From JALZOC01 sp035758845 (GTDB lineage Bacteria > Acidobacteriota > Vicinamibacteria > Vicinamibacterales > 2-12-FULL-66-21), in contig DASTVZ010000088.1 of NCBI GenBank assembly GCA_035758845.1, forward strand, positions 1 through 64,000: a DNA stretch of 64,000 bases, in the 5' to 3' direction. The notes beneath the pieces were generated by a model that worked only from the letters and a program-made list of their open reading frames with translations, did no database searches and had not been told where the DNA came from. The translations under genes were made by a program, and so were the position numbers. Within the stretch, counting starts at the first letter, position 1. Each line of letters opens with the position of its first letter. Shown in pieces: positions 24,731 to 32,770 of the stretch.

Positions 24731-26011
24731 ATGGGGCGACGTGTCGTCTTTCTCCTCGCCGGCGAGCTCCTTGTGGCCGCGTGCCGCCAGGACACCGCTG
24801 CACCTCCTCCCCGGGTCCCGCACCTGACTGACATCTATCTCAAACCAGAAACCGTCATCGTCGAGGCAAAGGTGCCGCGAAACGCGACGCTCGGTGGCCT
24901 TTTGCGGGAGCAGATGCTCGGAGAGCCGTTCGTCGTCGCGGCAATCGAAGCGGCGCGGGCGGTGTTCAATCCTCGCCAATTGCATTCGGATCGACCTTAC
25001 CGGTTGGTTCGCTCGATAGACGGAATGCTGCGCGAGTTCGAGTACCAGATCGACACTGATCGGTTTCTTCGCATTATCGCGCGCGATCGATCGCGCCCGA
25101 CTGAGCTCGCTGCCGAAGTCGTTCCCTACGAGAAGCAGGTGGACGTCGTTGCCGTTCGCGGGCGAATAGACAGCGATCATCCCTCCGTCATTGCCGCCAT
25201 CGAAGAAACGGGCGAGACGATTCAGTTGGCCTTGGCGGTCGCCGAAATCTTCAGCGGTGAAATCGACTTCGACAGCGATCTGCAATCCGGCGACAGCTTC
25301 GACATTCTGGTTGAGAAAAAGAGTCACGACGGTCAGTTTTCCGATTACGGCGCCGTGCTCGGCGCGCGCTTCATCACGGACGGGCGCGACCTGCGCGCGA
25401 TCCGATGGGTGGATCCGGCAACAGGCAAGGCTGCCTTCTATGACGATGCGGGGCGATCACTGAAGCGATTCTTCCTTCGCTCGCCGCTGAGATTCGAGCC
25501 CCGCGTCACATCGGGGTTTTCGCGACGCCGGCTGCATCCGGTGTTCCGAACATATCGAGCACACCTGGGAATTGATTACGGCGCACCAACAGGCGCTCCC
25601 GTTGTCGCGGTCTCGCCAGGCACCGTCGTGTCAGCCGGGTGGAGCGGAGGCGGCGGCAACATGGTGCGGCTGCGTCACGCCAGCGGGTACGAGAGCTACT
25701 ACCTGCATCTCTCGTCGTTCGCGAAGGGAGTTCGCGCCGGCGTCCACGTCGATCAGGGCCAACTCATTGGTCGCGTCGGCGCGACCGGAACCGCGACCGG
25801 CCCACACCTGGATTACCGTTTGCGCAAGAACGGCGTGTTCCTCAACCCCTTGACCGAGCATCGAAAGCTGCCGCCCGGAGAACCCATCCCCGCCACGCAG
25901 CTTGCGGCTTTTCGATCCACGGCCGATGCGACACTTCAAAAACTTTCCGCAGCGCTCTCTGCTGAAGCTCCGCCGCAGAAGCCCGACGCGATCACCGCGC
26001 ACGGCCGCTAA
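24731..26011 (+). CDS. M23-family peptidase lipoprotein
   Basis: 426 residues with a lipoprotein signal (LLAGELLVAAC, lipid-attachment Cys at residue 18). The middle resembles the OapA/LysM-like N-terminal part of cell-wall M23 peptidases (SGDSFDILVEKK). The C-terminal LytM domain shows HLGIDYGAPTGAPVVAVSPG (His and Asp zinc ligands), YLHLSSFAKGV and GTATGPHLDYRLRKNG. The last motif is usually HLHY/HLHF; here the second His is Asp, so the third zinc ligand is replaced and activity is uncertain. Active relatives cut peptidoglycan cross-links; inactive ones activate amidases. It follows the HTH-propeller gene by 32 bases on the same strand. Confidence 0.87.
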   Translation: MGRRVVFLLAGELLVAACRQDTAAPPPRVPHLTDIYLKPETVIVEAKVPRNATLGGLLREQMLGEPFVVAAIEAARAVFNPRQLHSDRPYRLVRSIDGMLREFEYQIDTDRFLRIIARDRSRPTELAAEVVPYEKQVDVVAVRGRIDSDHPSVIAAIEETGETIQLALAVAEIFSGEIDFDSDLQSGDSFDILVEKKSHDGQFSDYGAVLGARFITDGRDLRAIRWVDPATGKAAFYDDAGRSLKRFFLRSPLRFEPRVTSGFSRRRLHPVFRTYRAHLGIDYGAPTGAPVVAVSPGTVVSAGWSGGGGNMVRLRHASGYESYYLHLSSFAKGVRAGVHVDQGQLIGRVGATGTATGPHLDYRLRKNGVFLNPLTEHRKLPPGEPIPATQLAAFRSTADATLQKLSAALSAEAPPQKPDAITAHGR

Positions 26012-26183
26012 CCACGGATCAACACCGACGGCTTGGCCACGGAAGAACACGGATAAGCACGGATCCTTAGCCGCGCAAGAAACACCGATGAACAGGACAA
26101 AGATCCGTGTTCATCCGTGGCTTTTCAGTCCGTGTTCTTCCGTGTTCATCCGTGGCTTTCAGTCCGTATTCATCCGTGGCTTA
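26012..26183. repeat. CCACGGAT / ATCCGTGG word tract, inverted
   Basis: The first half is built of CCACGGAT and AACACGGAT words, the second of their complements (GTGTTCATCCGTGGC three times in slightly varied form). Together they can form a long imperfect hairpin between the M23 and DUF1015 genes. I recall similar ATCCGTG words from other bacterial genomes. No open frame here looks genuine. Confidence 0.75.
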
Positions 26184-26187
26184 CAAT
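26182..26187 (+). promoter_or_regulatory. -10-like TACAAT directly before the DUF1015 start
   Basis: TACAAT ends 6 bases before the ATG at 26194, and no Shine-Dalgarno is present. If used, the transcript would begin at or next to the ATG (leaderless). Confidence 0.35.
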
Positions 26188-26193
26188 GGTCGG

Positions 26194-27423
26194 ATGGCTT
26201 TGATCCATCCGTTCCGCGCGTTGCGTCCAGCGCCGGACAGGGCAGCAGCGGTCTCTTCCGTTCCCTACGACGTCGTCAGCACCAACGAGGCGCGAGAGCT
26301 CGCGTCCGGCAATTCTCTTAGCTTTCTGCACGTGACGCGTGCCGAGATCGATCTGCCGCCGGGGACGGACCCGTATTCCCCACAGGTTTACGAAAGAGCC
26401 AAAGTCAACTTCGCGACGTTGCGGGAGCGCGCGCCGCTTCTCCTCGATGAGACGCCGTCGCTCTACTTCTACCGGCTGCGGATGGGCGCGCACGAACAGA
26501 CGGGAATCGCCGGCTGTTTTTCCATCGACGAATACGAAGCGGACGTCATCAAAAAACACGAGCGCACACGGCGCGATAAGGAAGACGATCGTACTCGGCA
26601 CATGATCGAGCTGCGCGCCCAGACCGGCGTCGTATTTCTGACCTACCGCGCCGATCGTACGATCGACCTGCTGGCGCGACAGGTCACGGCCGGGGAACCG
26701 TTGTACGATTTCGCGGCGGCCGACGGCGTCACGCATACGGTCTGGCGGGCAGGTCTCGACCAAACGAGAAACCTGGTCAGCGCGTTTGAAGCGATTCAAT
26801 CACTCTATATTGCCGACGGGCACCATCGTGCGGCGAGCGCGGCGCGGGCCCGGGAAGAACTGGCGAATCGCGCGGGTTCGACCGCCGACGATGCCGAAGC
26901 CGCGACGTTCATTGCCGTCGCATTTCCCGACGAGCAAGTCCAGATCCTCCCCTACAATCGCGTCATTAAAGATCTGGGCGGACGAACGGCCCGTCAGTTC
27001 CTCGGCGCCTTGCGCGCGCAGTTCAGAGTGACCGACGGCGCTCCAACACCCGAACGTAAGGGAGAAGTATCGATGTACCTCGACGGACGGTGGTACGCGA
27101 TCGATCTCACCAGTGTCGCCCCGGAAGACAGTTCGCGCGGCAGCAGTTTGGACGTTTCCCGGTTGCAGCAGGGTGTGCTCGAGGCCCTTCTTAATATCGG
27201 CGACGTGCGGACCGACAAGCGGATTGACTTCGTCGGCGGCGCACGCGGTTCCGATGCGCTGATGCGAGCCGTCGATACCGGTGACGCTGCCGTCGCCTTC
27301 TCGATGTACCCGGTAACCGTCGACGATCTGATGGCAATTGCCGACGATGGCGGCATCATGCCGCCGAAGTCCACGTGGTTCGAGCCGAAGCTGCGCGACG
27401 GGCTGCTCATTCATTTGATCTGA
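26194..27423 (+). CDS. DUF1015 family protein
   Basis: 410 residues matching DUF1015 from end to end: N-terminal IHPFRALRP, SVPYDVVS, then VIKKHERTRRDKEDDRTRHM, YIADGHHRAASAARAREE, and C-terminal FSMYPVTVDDLMAIADDGGI with PPKSTWFEPKLRDGL. The family's biochemical role is not established. Across bacteria it often sits beside serA and serC, as it does here, which suggests a link to serine metabolism. The ATG at 26194 was chosen because upstream codons would be repeat-derived. There is no clear ribosome binding site. Confidence 0.9.
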   Translation: MALIHPFRALRPAPDRAAAVSSVPYDVVSTNEARELASGNSLSFLHVTRAEIDLPPGTDPYSPQVYERAKVNFATLRERAPLLLDETPSLYFYRLRMGAHEQTGIAGCFSIDEYEADVIKKHERTRRDKEDDRTRHMIELRAQTGVVFLTYRADRTIDLLARQVTAGEPLYDFAAADGVTHTVWRAGLDQTRNLVSAFEAIQSLYIADGHHRAASAARAREELANRAGSTADDAEAATFIAVAFPDEQVQILPYNRVIKDLGGRTARQFLGALRAQFRVTDGAPTPERKGEVSMYLDGRWYAIDLTSVAPEDSSRGSSLDVSRLQQGVLEALLNIGDVRTDKRIDFVGGARGSDALMRAVDTGDAAVAFSMYPVTVDDLMAIADDGGIMPPKSTWFEPKLRDGLLIHLI

Positions 27424-27431
27424 GATGAACC

Positions 27432-27638
27432 AGTTTTTGGTTTTGGGTTTTTGGTTCTAAGTTTTTGGTTCTAGGTTTTTGGTTGTGGTTTTAGTTTCTA
27501 GGTTTTGGTTATTGGTTTTTGGTTTTTGGTGTGTGCAGCCTGATCAACGCAAAACTGCAAACCAATAACCAAACGACAAACCCAAGACCACAAACCAAAA
27601 CGACGAACGAAAAACCAAAAACGAAAAACAAAAAACGG
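27432..27638. repeat. GGTTTTT tract followed by complementary AAAAACC tract
   Basis: About 100 bases of T/G words on the plus strand (27432-27532) are followed, after a ~16-base gap, by about 90 bases of A/C words (27549-27638). The inner arms contain a perfect 15-base complement, TTTGGTTATTGGTTT (near 27505-27519) against AAACCAATAACCAAA. The whole could form a very large hairpin between DUF1015 and serA. The strand asymmetry is extreme compared with the surroundings. Confidence 0.85.
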
Positions 27639-27655
27639 ACGCTTCTAACTAACGA

Positions 27656-28915
27656 GTGATCGCGTTGAAAGTAGTAATCGCCGATAAGTTCGAACAGAGC
27701 GGGATTGACGGCTTGCGCGAGGCCGGCTGCGAAGTTCTGTACGAGCCAGACTTGAAAGATGCGGCACTCGTCGACACGATTCGGAAGACCGGCGCCGAAG
27801 TCCTCGTCGTCCGCGGTACGAAAGTCGGCAGCGATGTGCTCGACGCCGGCCACCTCTCCCTGATTGTCCGCGCCGGTGCCGGTTACAACACGATCGACGT
27901 GGCCGGTGCGTCCGCGCGCGGCATCTACGTATCGAACTGCCCTGGAAAGAATGCCATCGCGGTAGCGGAGCTTGCCTTCGCGTTGATTCTGGCGCTCGAT
28001 CGACGTGTGCCCGACAACGTCGCTGAGCTTCGCGCGGGCCGATGGAACAAGAAGGAGTTCTCCAACGCGAAGGGCCTGTACGGCCGGACGCTCGCTCTAC
28101 TCGGTATTGGCAGCATCGGACAGGAAATGATTCGGCGTGCGGCCGGTTTCGGCATGAATATCGTGGTCTGGAGTCGTCGATGCGATGGCGACGATCGACC
28201 GATGACCGAGCGGGAAGCTCGGGACATGGGCATCGAGCCGGCTTTGCGCACGGTGCGAATCGACGTGGCTCCAACACCCGGCGACGCAGCGGCGCGCGCC
28301 GATGTGCTCAGCGTGCACGTGGCACTTGCGCCGGAGACAAAGGGCCTCCTGAACGCGGCGGTGCTGAACAGGCTGAAACCCGGGACCATTGTCGTCAATA
28401 CCGCGCGCGGCGAAGTCGTCGATTCCCATGCGCTCGCCGCGGCGATCCGGCAAAAGCAACTCCGCGTCGGGCTCGACGTGTTTGCCAACGAACCTGCGTC
28501 AGCGGTCGGCGAGATCCATGACGATCTAGTCGCGTTGCCTGAGGTCTACGGCACGCATCACATCGGCGCCTCAACCGAGCAGGCGCAGGAAGCCATTGCG
28601 GCCGAGACCGTTCGGATCATTCGCCGTTTCAAGGAGACCGGCAGGGTTCCCAACGTCGTCAATCTCGCCACGCGCACGCCGGCGACGCACATGCTCGTCG
28701 TGCGACACCGGGACCGACCTGGTGTGCTTGCGCATGTGTTCAACAACCTGCGGCAGGACAACCTCAACGTCCAGGAAACCGAAAACATCGTCTTTGCAGG
28801 CGCGCAAGCGGCCGTGGCCCGTATCAATCTCGACGGGGCGCCGTCAGCCGCGCTGTGCGATCGAATCAAGGCGGCGAATGCGGATATCCTCGACTTGCAG
28901 GTGGTCTCGCTCTAA
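27656..28915 (+). CDS. serA: D-3-phosphoglycerate dehydrogenase
   Basis: This oxidises 3-phosphoglycerate to 3-phosphohydroxypyruvate, the first step of serine synthesis, with NAD. 419 residues. The NAD-binding fold has LLGIGSIGQEMIRRAAGFG, substrate and catalytic loops are NTARGEVVDSHAL and HHIGASTEQAQEAIAAE, and a C-terminal ACT domain (LVVRHRDRPGVLAHVFNNLR) is the usual serine-feedback site. The start is GTG at 27656 (a TTG three codons later is possible), without a clear ribosome binding site. serC follows 21 bases downstream, and DUF1015 precedes. Confidence 0.93.
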   Translation: MIALKVVIADKFEQSGIDGLREAGCEVLYEPDLKDAALVDTIRKTGAEVLVVRGTKVGSDVLDAGHLSLIVRAGAGYNTIDVAGASARGIYVSNCPGKNAIAVAELAFALILALDRRVPDNVAELRAGRWNKKEFSNAKGLYGRTLALLGIGSIGQEMIRRAAGFGMNIVVWSRRCDGDDRPMTEREARDMGIEPALRTVRIDVAPTPGDAAARADVLSVHVALAPETKGLLNAAVLNRLKPGTIVVNTARGEVVDSHALAAAIRQKQLRVGLDVFANEPASAVGEIHDDLVALPEVYGTHHIGASTEQAQEAIAAETVRIIRRFKETGRVPNVVNLATRTPATHMLVVRHRDRPGVLAHVFNNLRQDNLNVQETENIVFAGAQAAVARINLDGAPSAALCDRIKAANADILDLQVVSL

Positions 28916-28936
28916 ATCATCGTCAAAGGTTCGCTC

Positions 28937-30028
28937 ATGACAACCACAACTCGAATTTTCAACTTCTCGGCCGGGCCCGCTGTGCTGCCGGTCGACGTGC
29001 TCGAACAGGCGCAGCGGGATTTGCTGTCGCTTCCCGGTGTCGGCATGTCGATTCTCGAGATCAGCCATCGCTCGAAACCATTTGAGGACATCCTCGCCGG
29101 TTGCGAGGCTGATCTCCGTACGCTCGCCGGCATTCCTGCGGGATATCGCGTGCTGTTCCTGCAGGGAGGCGCGAGTCTGCAGTTCTCGATGGTGCCAATG
29201 AATCTCCTGCCGTCGGGAGGATCGGCTGATTACATCGTGACTGGCGCGTGGTCACAGAAAGCGGTGAAGGAAGCGAAGCGAGTGGGCGCCGTGAAGATTG
29301 CCGCATCAACCGAGAGGGAGAATTTCGCTCGCGTCCCGCGGCAGGAGGAGCTGACGCTCGACGCCAACGCCGCGTATGTTCACTACACGACGAACAACAC
29401 CATCTTCGGAACGGAATTCCACTACGTGCCGAATAGCGGAGGCGTCCCACTCGTCGCCGATGCGTCCTCGGACATCTTCAGCGGTCCGATTGATGTTTCG
29501 AAGTACGCGCTGATCTACGCGGGAGCACAGAAGAACCTCGCGCCTGCGGGCGTAACGCTCGTGATCGTCCGCGACGACATGCTCACGCGCACCCCGTCGT
29601 CGCTGCCGACGATGCTGCAGTACAGCGTGCACGCGGAAAATGGCTCGATGTACAACACGCCGCCGGTGTTTGCGATTTACGTCATGCGGCTCGTGCTCGC
29701 GTGGCTGCTGAAGCAGGGAGGACTCGCCGCGGTCGGCGGCCGTAATGCGCGCAAAGCTGACAAGCTGTACGCGGCAATCGATCGGACGGGCTTCTACCGT
29801 GGACACGCAAAGCCGGACAGCCGATCGCGGATGAACGTCACGTTTCGGTTGCCGAGCGAAGAGCTCGAGAAAAAGTTCATCAAGGATGCCACGGCTGCCG
29901 ATCTCGACGGCTTGAAGGGGCATCGATCGGTCGGCGGACTTCGCGCGTCGATCTATAACGCGTTCCCGGAAGAGGGGGTGGACGCGCTGGTGCAATTCAT
30001 GGCCGAATTCGAGCGGAGAAACGGCTGA
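28937..30028 (+). CDS. serC: Phosphoserine aminotransferase
   Basis: This converts 3-phosphohydroxypyruvate plus glutamate to phosphoserine, the second step of serine synthesis. 363 residues, normal for SerC. Landmarks are IFNFSAGPAVLP at the start, LFLQGGASLQFSMVPMNLL, the PLP lysine region YALIYAGAQKNLAPAGVTLV, and the C-terminal GLKGHRSVGGLRASIYNAFP for phosphate binding. With serA it forms an apparent operon. A serB-type phosphatase is not in the window. Confidence 0.95.
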   Translation: MTTTTRIFNFSAGPAVLPVDVLEQAQRDLLSLPGVGMSILEISHRSKPFEDILAGCEADLRTLAGIPAGYRVLFLQGGASLQFSMVPMNLLPSGGSADYIVTGAWSQKAVKEAKRVGAVKIAASTERENFARVPRQEELTLDANAAYVHYTTNNTIFGTEFHYVPNSGGVPLVADASSDIFSGPIDVSKYALIYAGAQKNLAPAGVTLVIVRDDMLTRTPSSLPTMLQYSVHAENGSMYNTPPVFAIYVMRLVLAWLLKQGGLAAVGGRNARKADKLYAAIDRTGFYRGHAKPDSRSRMNVTFRLPSEELEKKFIKDATAADLDGLKGHRSVGGLRASIYNAFPEEGVDALVQFMAEFERRNG

Positions 30029-30077
30029 TAACGTTCGTCGATTCAGCTGGTTAGCCAGGTACAGAAGTCTTACAAAC

Positions 30078-30130
30078 GACTCCTCGCGAACCTGCTACCG
30101 TTAGCAGGTTCGTTCAGTCAGCGAGGAGTC
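30078..30130 (+). promoter_or_regulatory. Long hairpin enclosing the desaturase ribosome binding site
   Basis: GACTCCTCGC (30078-30087) pairs perfectly with GCGAGGAGTC (30121-30130), and inside it GAACCTGCTA (30088-30097) pairs with TAGCAGGTTC (30102-30111) around a 4-base loop. A 9-base bulge separates the two right arms. The outer right arm contains GAGGAG, the ribosome binding site 5 bases before the GTG at 30134. Folded RNA would hide the site. No U run follows, so this is not a terminator. The inner 24-bp palindrome could also be a protein operator. Confidence 0.7.
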
Positions 30131-30133
30131 AGC

Positions 30134-30994
30134 GTGAGCACAGAGACGATATCGGTTCGAACCGAGTATTCACATTCGACATTGAACTGGATCACCGCCG
30201 TGGTGATGGTGATCTTTCATATTCTGGCGGTTGCCGCCTTCTTCTTTTTCAGTTGGACCAATCTTGCGGTCGCCATTGTGCTTCATTGGCTGGCGGTCGG
30301 GTTCGGGATCAGCCTCGGGTATCACCGCCTGCATACGCATCGCGGCTACAAGACATCGAAGGCGTTCGAATATTTTCTCGCCGTCTGCGGCGCGCTGTCG
30401 CTCGAAGGCGGGCCGATCTTCTGGGTTGCGACGCATCGCGTCCATCATCAGCATTCCGATCACGACGGCGATCCGCATACACCGCGTGACGGCGGCTTCT
30501 GGGCGCACATGGGCTGGATCCTGTTTGGCGACACGCACCATAACAACACCGCGCTCATGGCGAAATATGCGCCAGACCTTGGTGCCGTTCCGTTCTATCG
30601 CTGGCTGAACACCTACCATTACGTTCCGCTCGTGACTCTCGGCCTCGTGCTGCTCGCGATCGGCGGCTGGCCGATGGTCCTGTGGGGCATTTTCCTGCGC
30701 ACCATCGTTGGCCTTCACGGCACCTGGCTGGTGAACTCGGCGACGCACATGTGGGGCACCCGCCGGTTCACGACTCGCGACGACTCCCGCAACAGCTGGT
30801 GGGTGGCGCTGCTCACGTTCGGCGAAGGCTGGCACAACAACCATCACGCCCATCCCGTGTCCGCCCGTCACGGTCTGGCGTGGTACGAGTTCGACATCAG
30901 CTGGATCACGCTGAAGTTCTTCAACGCGATCGGGGTCGTGCGCGATCTGAAAGTCGCCAAGGTTGCGCGGCACGCACACCAGGAAGCTGCGTGA
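30134..30994 (+). CDS. Membrane fatty-acid (acyl-CoA/acyl-lipid) desaturase
   Basis: 286 residues with three histidine boxes of the diiron desaturases: HRLHTH, HRVHHQH and HNNHHAH. Two pairs of hydrophobic segments are present (about 18-60 and 155-200). It introduces a cis double bond, probably delta-9, into acyl chains at the membrane, changing fluidity. The start is GTG at 30134 with GAGGAG in a strong hairpin, which suggests translational or operator control. Desaturases are often cold-induced, but temperature control here is only a hypothesis. Confidence 0.92.
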   Translation: MSTETISVRTEYSHSTLNWITAVVMVIFHILAVAAFFFFSWTNLAVAIVLHWLAVGFGISLGYHRLHTHRGYKTSKAFEYFLAVCGALSLEGGPIFWVATHRVHHQHSDHDGDPHTPRDGGFWAHMGWILFGDTHHNNTALMAKYAPDLGAVPFYRWLNTYHYVPLVTLGLVLLAIGGWPMVLWGIFLRTIVGLHGTWLVNSATHMWGTRRFTTRDDSRNSWWVALLTFGEGWHNNHHAHPVSARHGLAWYEFDISWITLKFFNAIGVVRDLKVAKVARHAHQEAA

Positions 30995-30995
30995 C

Positions 30996-31152
30996 GATTG
31001 GTGATTGCGGATTGATGACGGCCGATTTGCACGGTTGTCGATTGTGGATTGAGACTGTTGACTGGTGATTTGTCGGGGCAGCTCCGCAGTTCGCACTCTC
31101 AATCCCCACTCCGCAATCCAATAAATCCGCAGTCTTCAATCCGCAATCCGCA
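30996..31152. repeat. GATTG word tract followed by CAATC words
   Basis: GATTGGTGATTGCGGATTGA-type words (from 30996) are followed by TCAATCCGCAATCCGC-type words (to 31152). A perfect 13-base complement, GATTGCGGATTGA against TCAATCCGCAATC, joins the outer arms. This lies between the desaturase and histidine kinase genes. Confidence 0.8.
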
Positions 31153-31170
31153 TTCCTGTATTCTTTCCCC

Positions 31171-32073
31171 ATGATCTCCGGGCGCCGGCGATCGGTGATC
31201 TTTTTCACCGTTTTCGGTATCTGCCTCGTTGCCATCGCTGTCGCACTCAACGTCAGCTGGATTGTTCTGAACTGGCGCATGGGAGTGCTGGCAATCCTGG
31301 GGGCCATCCTCTTCTGCCTGATCATCGCGGGCATGGTGCTGAACACCATTTTTCTCGTCCGCGAAATCCGCCGCAACGAGCAGAAGGATTCGTTTCTCAA
31401 TGCCGTGACCCACGAGTTGAAGACTCCGGTCGCGTCGATCCGCCTGTATCTGCAGACGCTGCAGGCGCGGGAACTCGATGCCGAGAAACGCAAGGAGTTC
31501 TATCGCATCATGCTCGAGGACAGCGATCGATTGCTCCATACCATCGAGCAGGTCCTGCGCGCGGGCAGCACCCGTTCGCGATTCCGGCGCGAGGCGCGCA
31601 ACCGAGTCGATCTCGGCGAGATCGCGCGTGAATGCGTCGACCTCGCGCGCACCCGCTTTCACCTCGATGAACATTCCCTGGCATTCGAGAATCGAGCCGG
31701 TGCGGCCGCTGTCGTGCTTGGCAACATCGAGGAACTCAAGGCCGCGGTGTGGAACTTGATCGACAACGCGGTGAAGTACTCGAGCCCTGAAATCCGCGTC
31801 CGCGTCGAACTCGAGGAGCTCGCACCAGATCGCGTCGCAGTACGGGTGGTCGATCGCGGAATTGGAATCGCGTCGACGGAGCTGAAACGCATCTTCCGCC
31901 GGTTCTATCGCACGCCGGCGCTCGGAGCGGTTCGCGCCAAGGGGAGCGGCCTCGGTCTCTTCATCGTCCGCTCGGTTGCGCGCAACCATGGCGGTCGTGC
32001 CTACGCCGAGAGCGCCGGTGCCGGGCAAGGCAGCCGCCTCACCATCCTGCTGCCCAAAGCGCCAGGAATCTGA
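31171..32073 (+). CDS. Sensor histidine kinase
   Basis: 300 residues: two membrane helices (about 10-30 and 37-60) with almost no periplasmic loop, then HisKA (phospho-acceptor H-box AVTHELKTPVASIRLYLQTL) and HATPase_c (N-box WNLIDNAVKYSS, G1 DRGIGI, G2 GSGLGLFIV). With so short an extracytoplasmic segment it probably senses within the membrane or through a partner. It is coupled to the response regulator that starts 2 bases after its stop. TATTCT lies 6 bases before the ATG, with no ribosome binding site, suggesting a leaderless start. Confidence 0.93.
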   Translation: MISGRRRSVIFFTVFGICLVAIAVALNVSWIVLNWRMGVLAILGAILFCLIIAGMVLNTIFLVREIRRNEQKDSFLNAVTHELKTPVASIRLYLQTLQARELDAEKRKEFYRIMLEDSDRLLHTIEQVLRAGSTRSRFRREARNRVDLGEIARECVDLARTRFHLDEHSLAFENRAGAAAVVLGNIEELKAAVWNLIDNAVKYSSPEIRVRVELEELAPDRVAVRVVDRGIGIASTELKRIFRRFYRTPALGAVRAKGSGLGLFIVRSVARNHGGRAYAESAGAGQGSRLTILLPKAPGI

Positions 32074-32074
32074 C

Positions 32075-32767
32075 GTGCAACGCGTCCTCATCGTCGAAGA
32101 CGAGCTTCACCTGGCCGATGGCCTGCGATTCAATCTCGAGGCCGAAGGCTACGCAGCTGAAGTCGTCGAGACCGGTGAAGGCGCACTCCAGTTGCTGCGC
32201 GCAAGCGACCGGCGCTTCGATCTCGTCGTGCTCGACGTGATGTTGCCGGGGAAGGATGGTTTTGAGGTGGTCGCGGAGCTGCGCGCGGAGCGCCAGTTCG
32301 TGCCCGTACTGATATTGACCGCGCGAGGCCGTCCCGAAGACGTGCTGAGGGGATTCGCTGCGGGTGCCGACGATTACCTGCCCAAACCGACCGAGCTCGC
32401 CATTCTGCTCGCCAGGATCGGCGGTTTGTTGCGCCGATCGGGTTGGCTGCGCCGCGCGCAGGACCAATACACGTTCGCCGGGAAGACGATCGATTTCGAC
32501 TCGCTCGAACTGCGCGTCGGCGACCGCACGTTACCGCTGACGCTCATGGAAGCGAACCTGCTGCGGTATCTCATCGCACAGGAGGGAAAGGCGGTTTCGC
32601 GCAAGGCAATGCTCGAAGACGTCTGGGGCGTGCGCGAAGATACCGACACCCGGGCCATCGACAACTTCATCGTCCGTTTGCGGCGACATATCGAGACGGA
32701 GCCTGGCCGTCCGAAACATCTGCTCACGGTCAGGAGTGTCGGCTACAAGTTCGTCGCAGACCCCTAA
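32075..32767 (+). CDS. OmpR-family response regulator
   Basis: 230 residues: a receiver domain (IVEDE acidic pair, phospho-acceptor Asp in DLVVLDVMLPG, Lys in YLPKPTE) and a C-terminal winged-helix DNA-binding domain (LEDVWGVREDTDTRAIDNFI, LRRHIE, VRSVGYKFVADP). It is the partner of the adjacent histidine kinase. I chose GTG at 32075, which gives the usual QRVLIVEDE beginning; a start upstream would overlap the kinase. Target genes are unknown. Confidence 0.94.
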   Translation: MQRVLIVEDELHLADGLRFNLEAEGYAAEVVETGEGALQLLRASDRRFDLVVLDVMLPGKDGFEVVAELRAERQFVPVLILTARGRPEDVLRGFAAGADDYLPKPTELAILLARIGGLLRRSGWLRRAQDQYTFAGKTIDFDSLELRVGDRTLPLTLMEANLLRYLIAQEGKAVSRKAMLEDVWGVREDTDTRAIDNFIVRLRRHIETEPGRPKHLLTVRSVGYKFVADP

Positions 32768-32770
32768 GGG

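Noticed and set aside
27432..27638. CRISPR array in the repeat tracts
   Set aside because: Words are degenerate, spacer-free and palindromic over the whole tract, and no cas gene is present; the same holds for the other word tracts.
30078..30130. Intrinsic terminator after serC
   Set aside because: The stem is strong but no T run follows, and its right arm is the desaturase ribosome site, so a regulatory role fits better.
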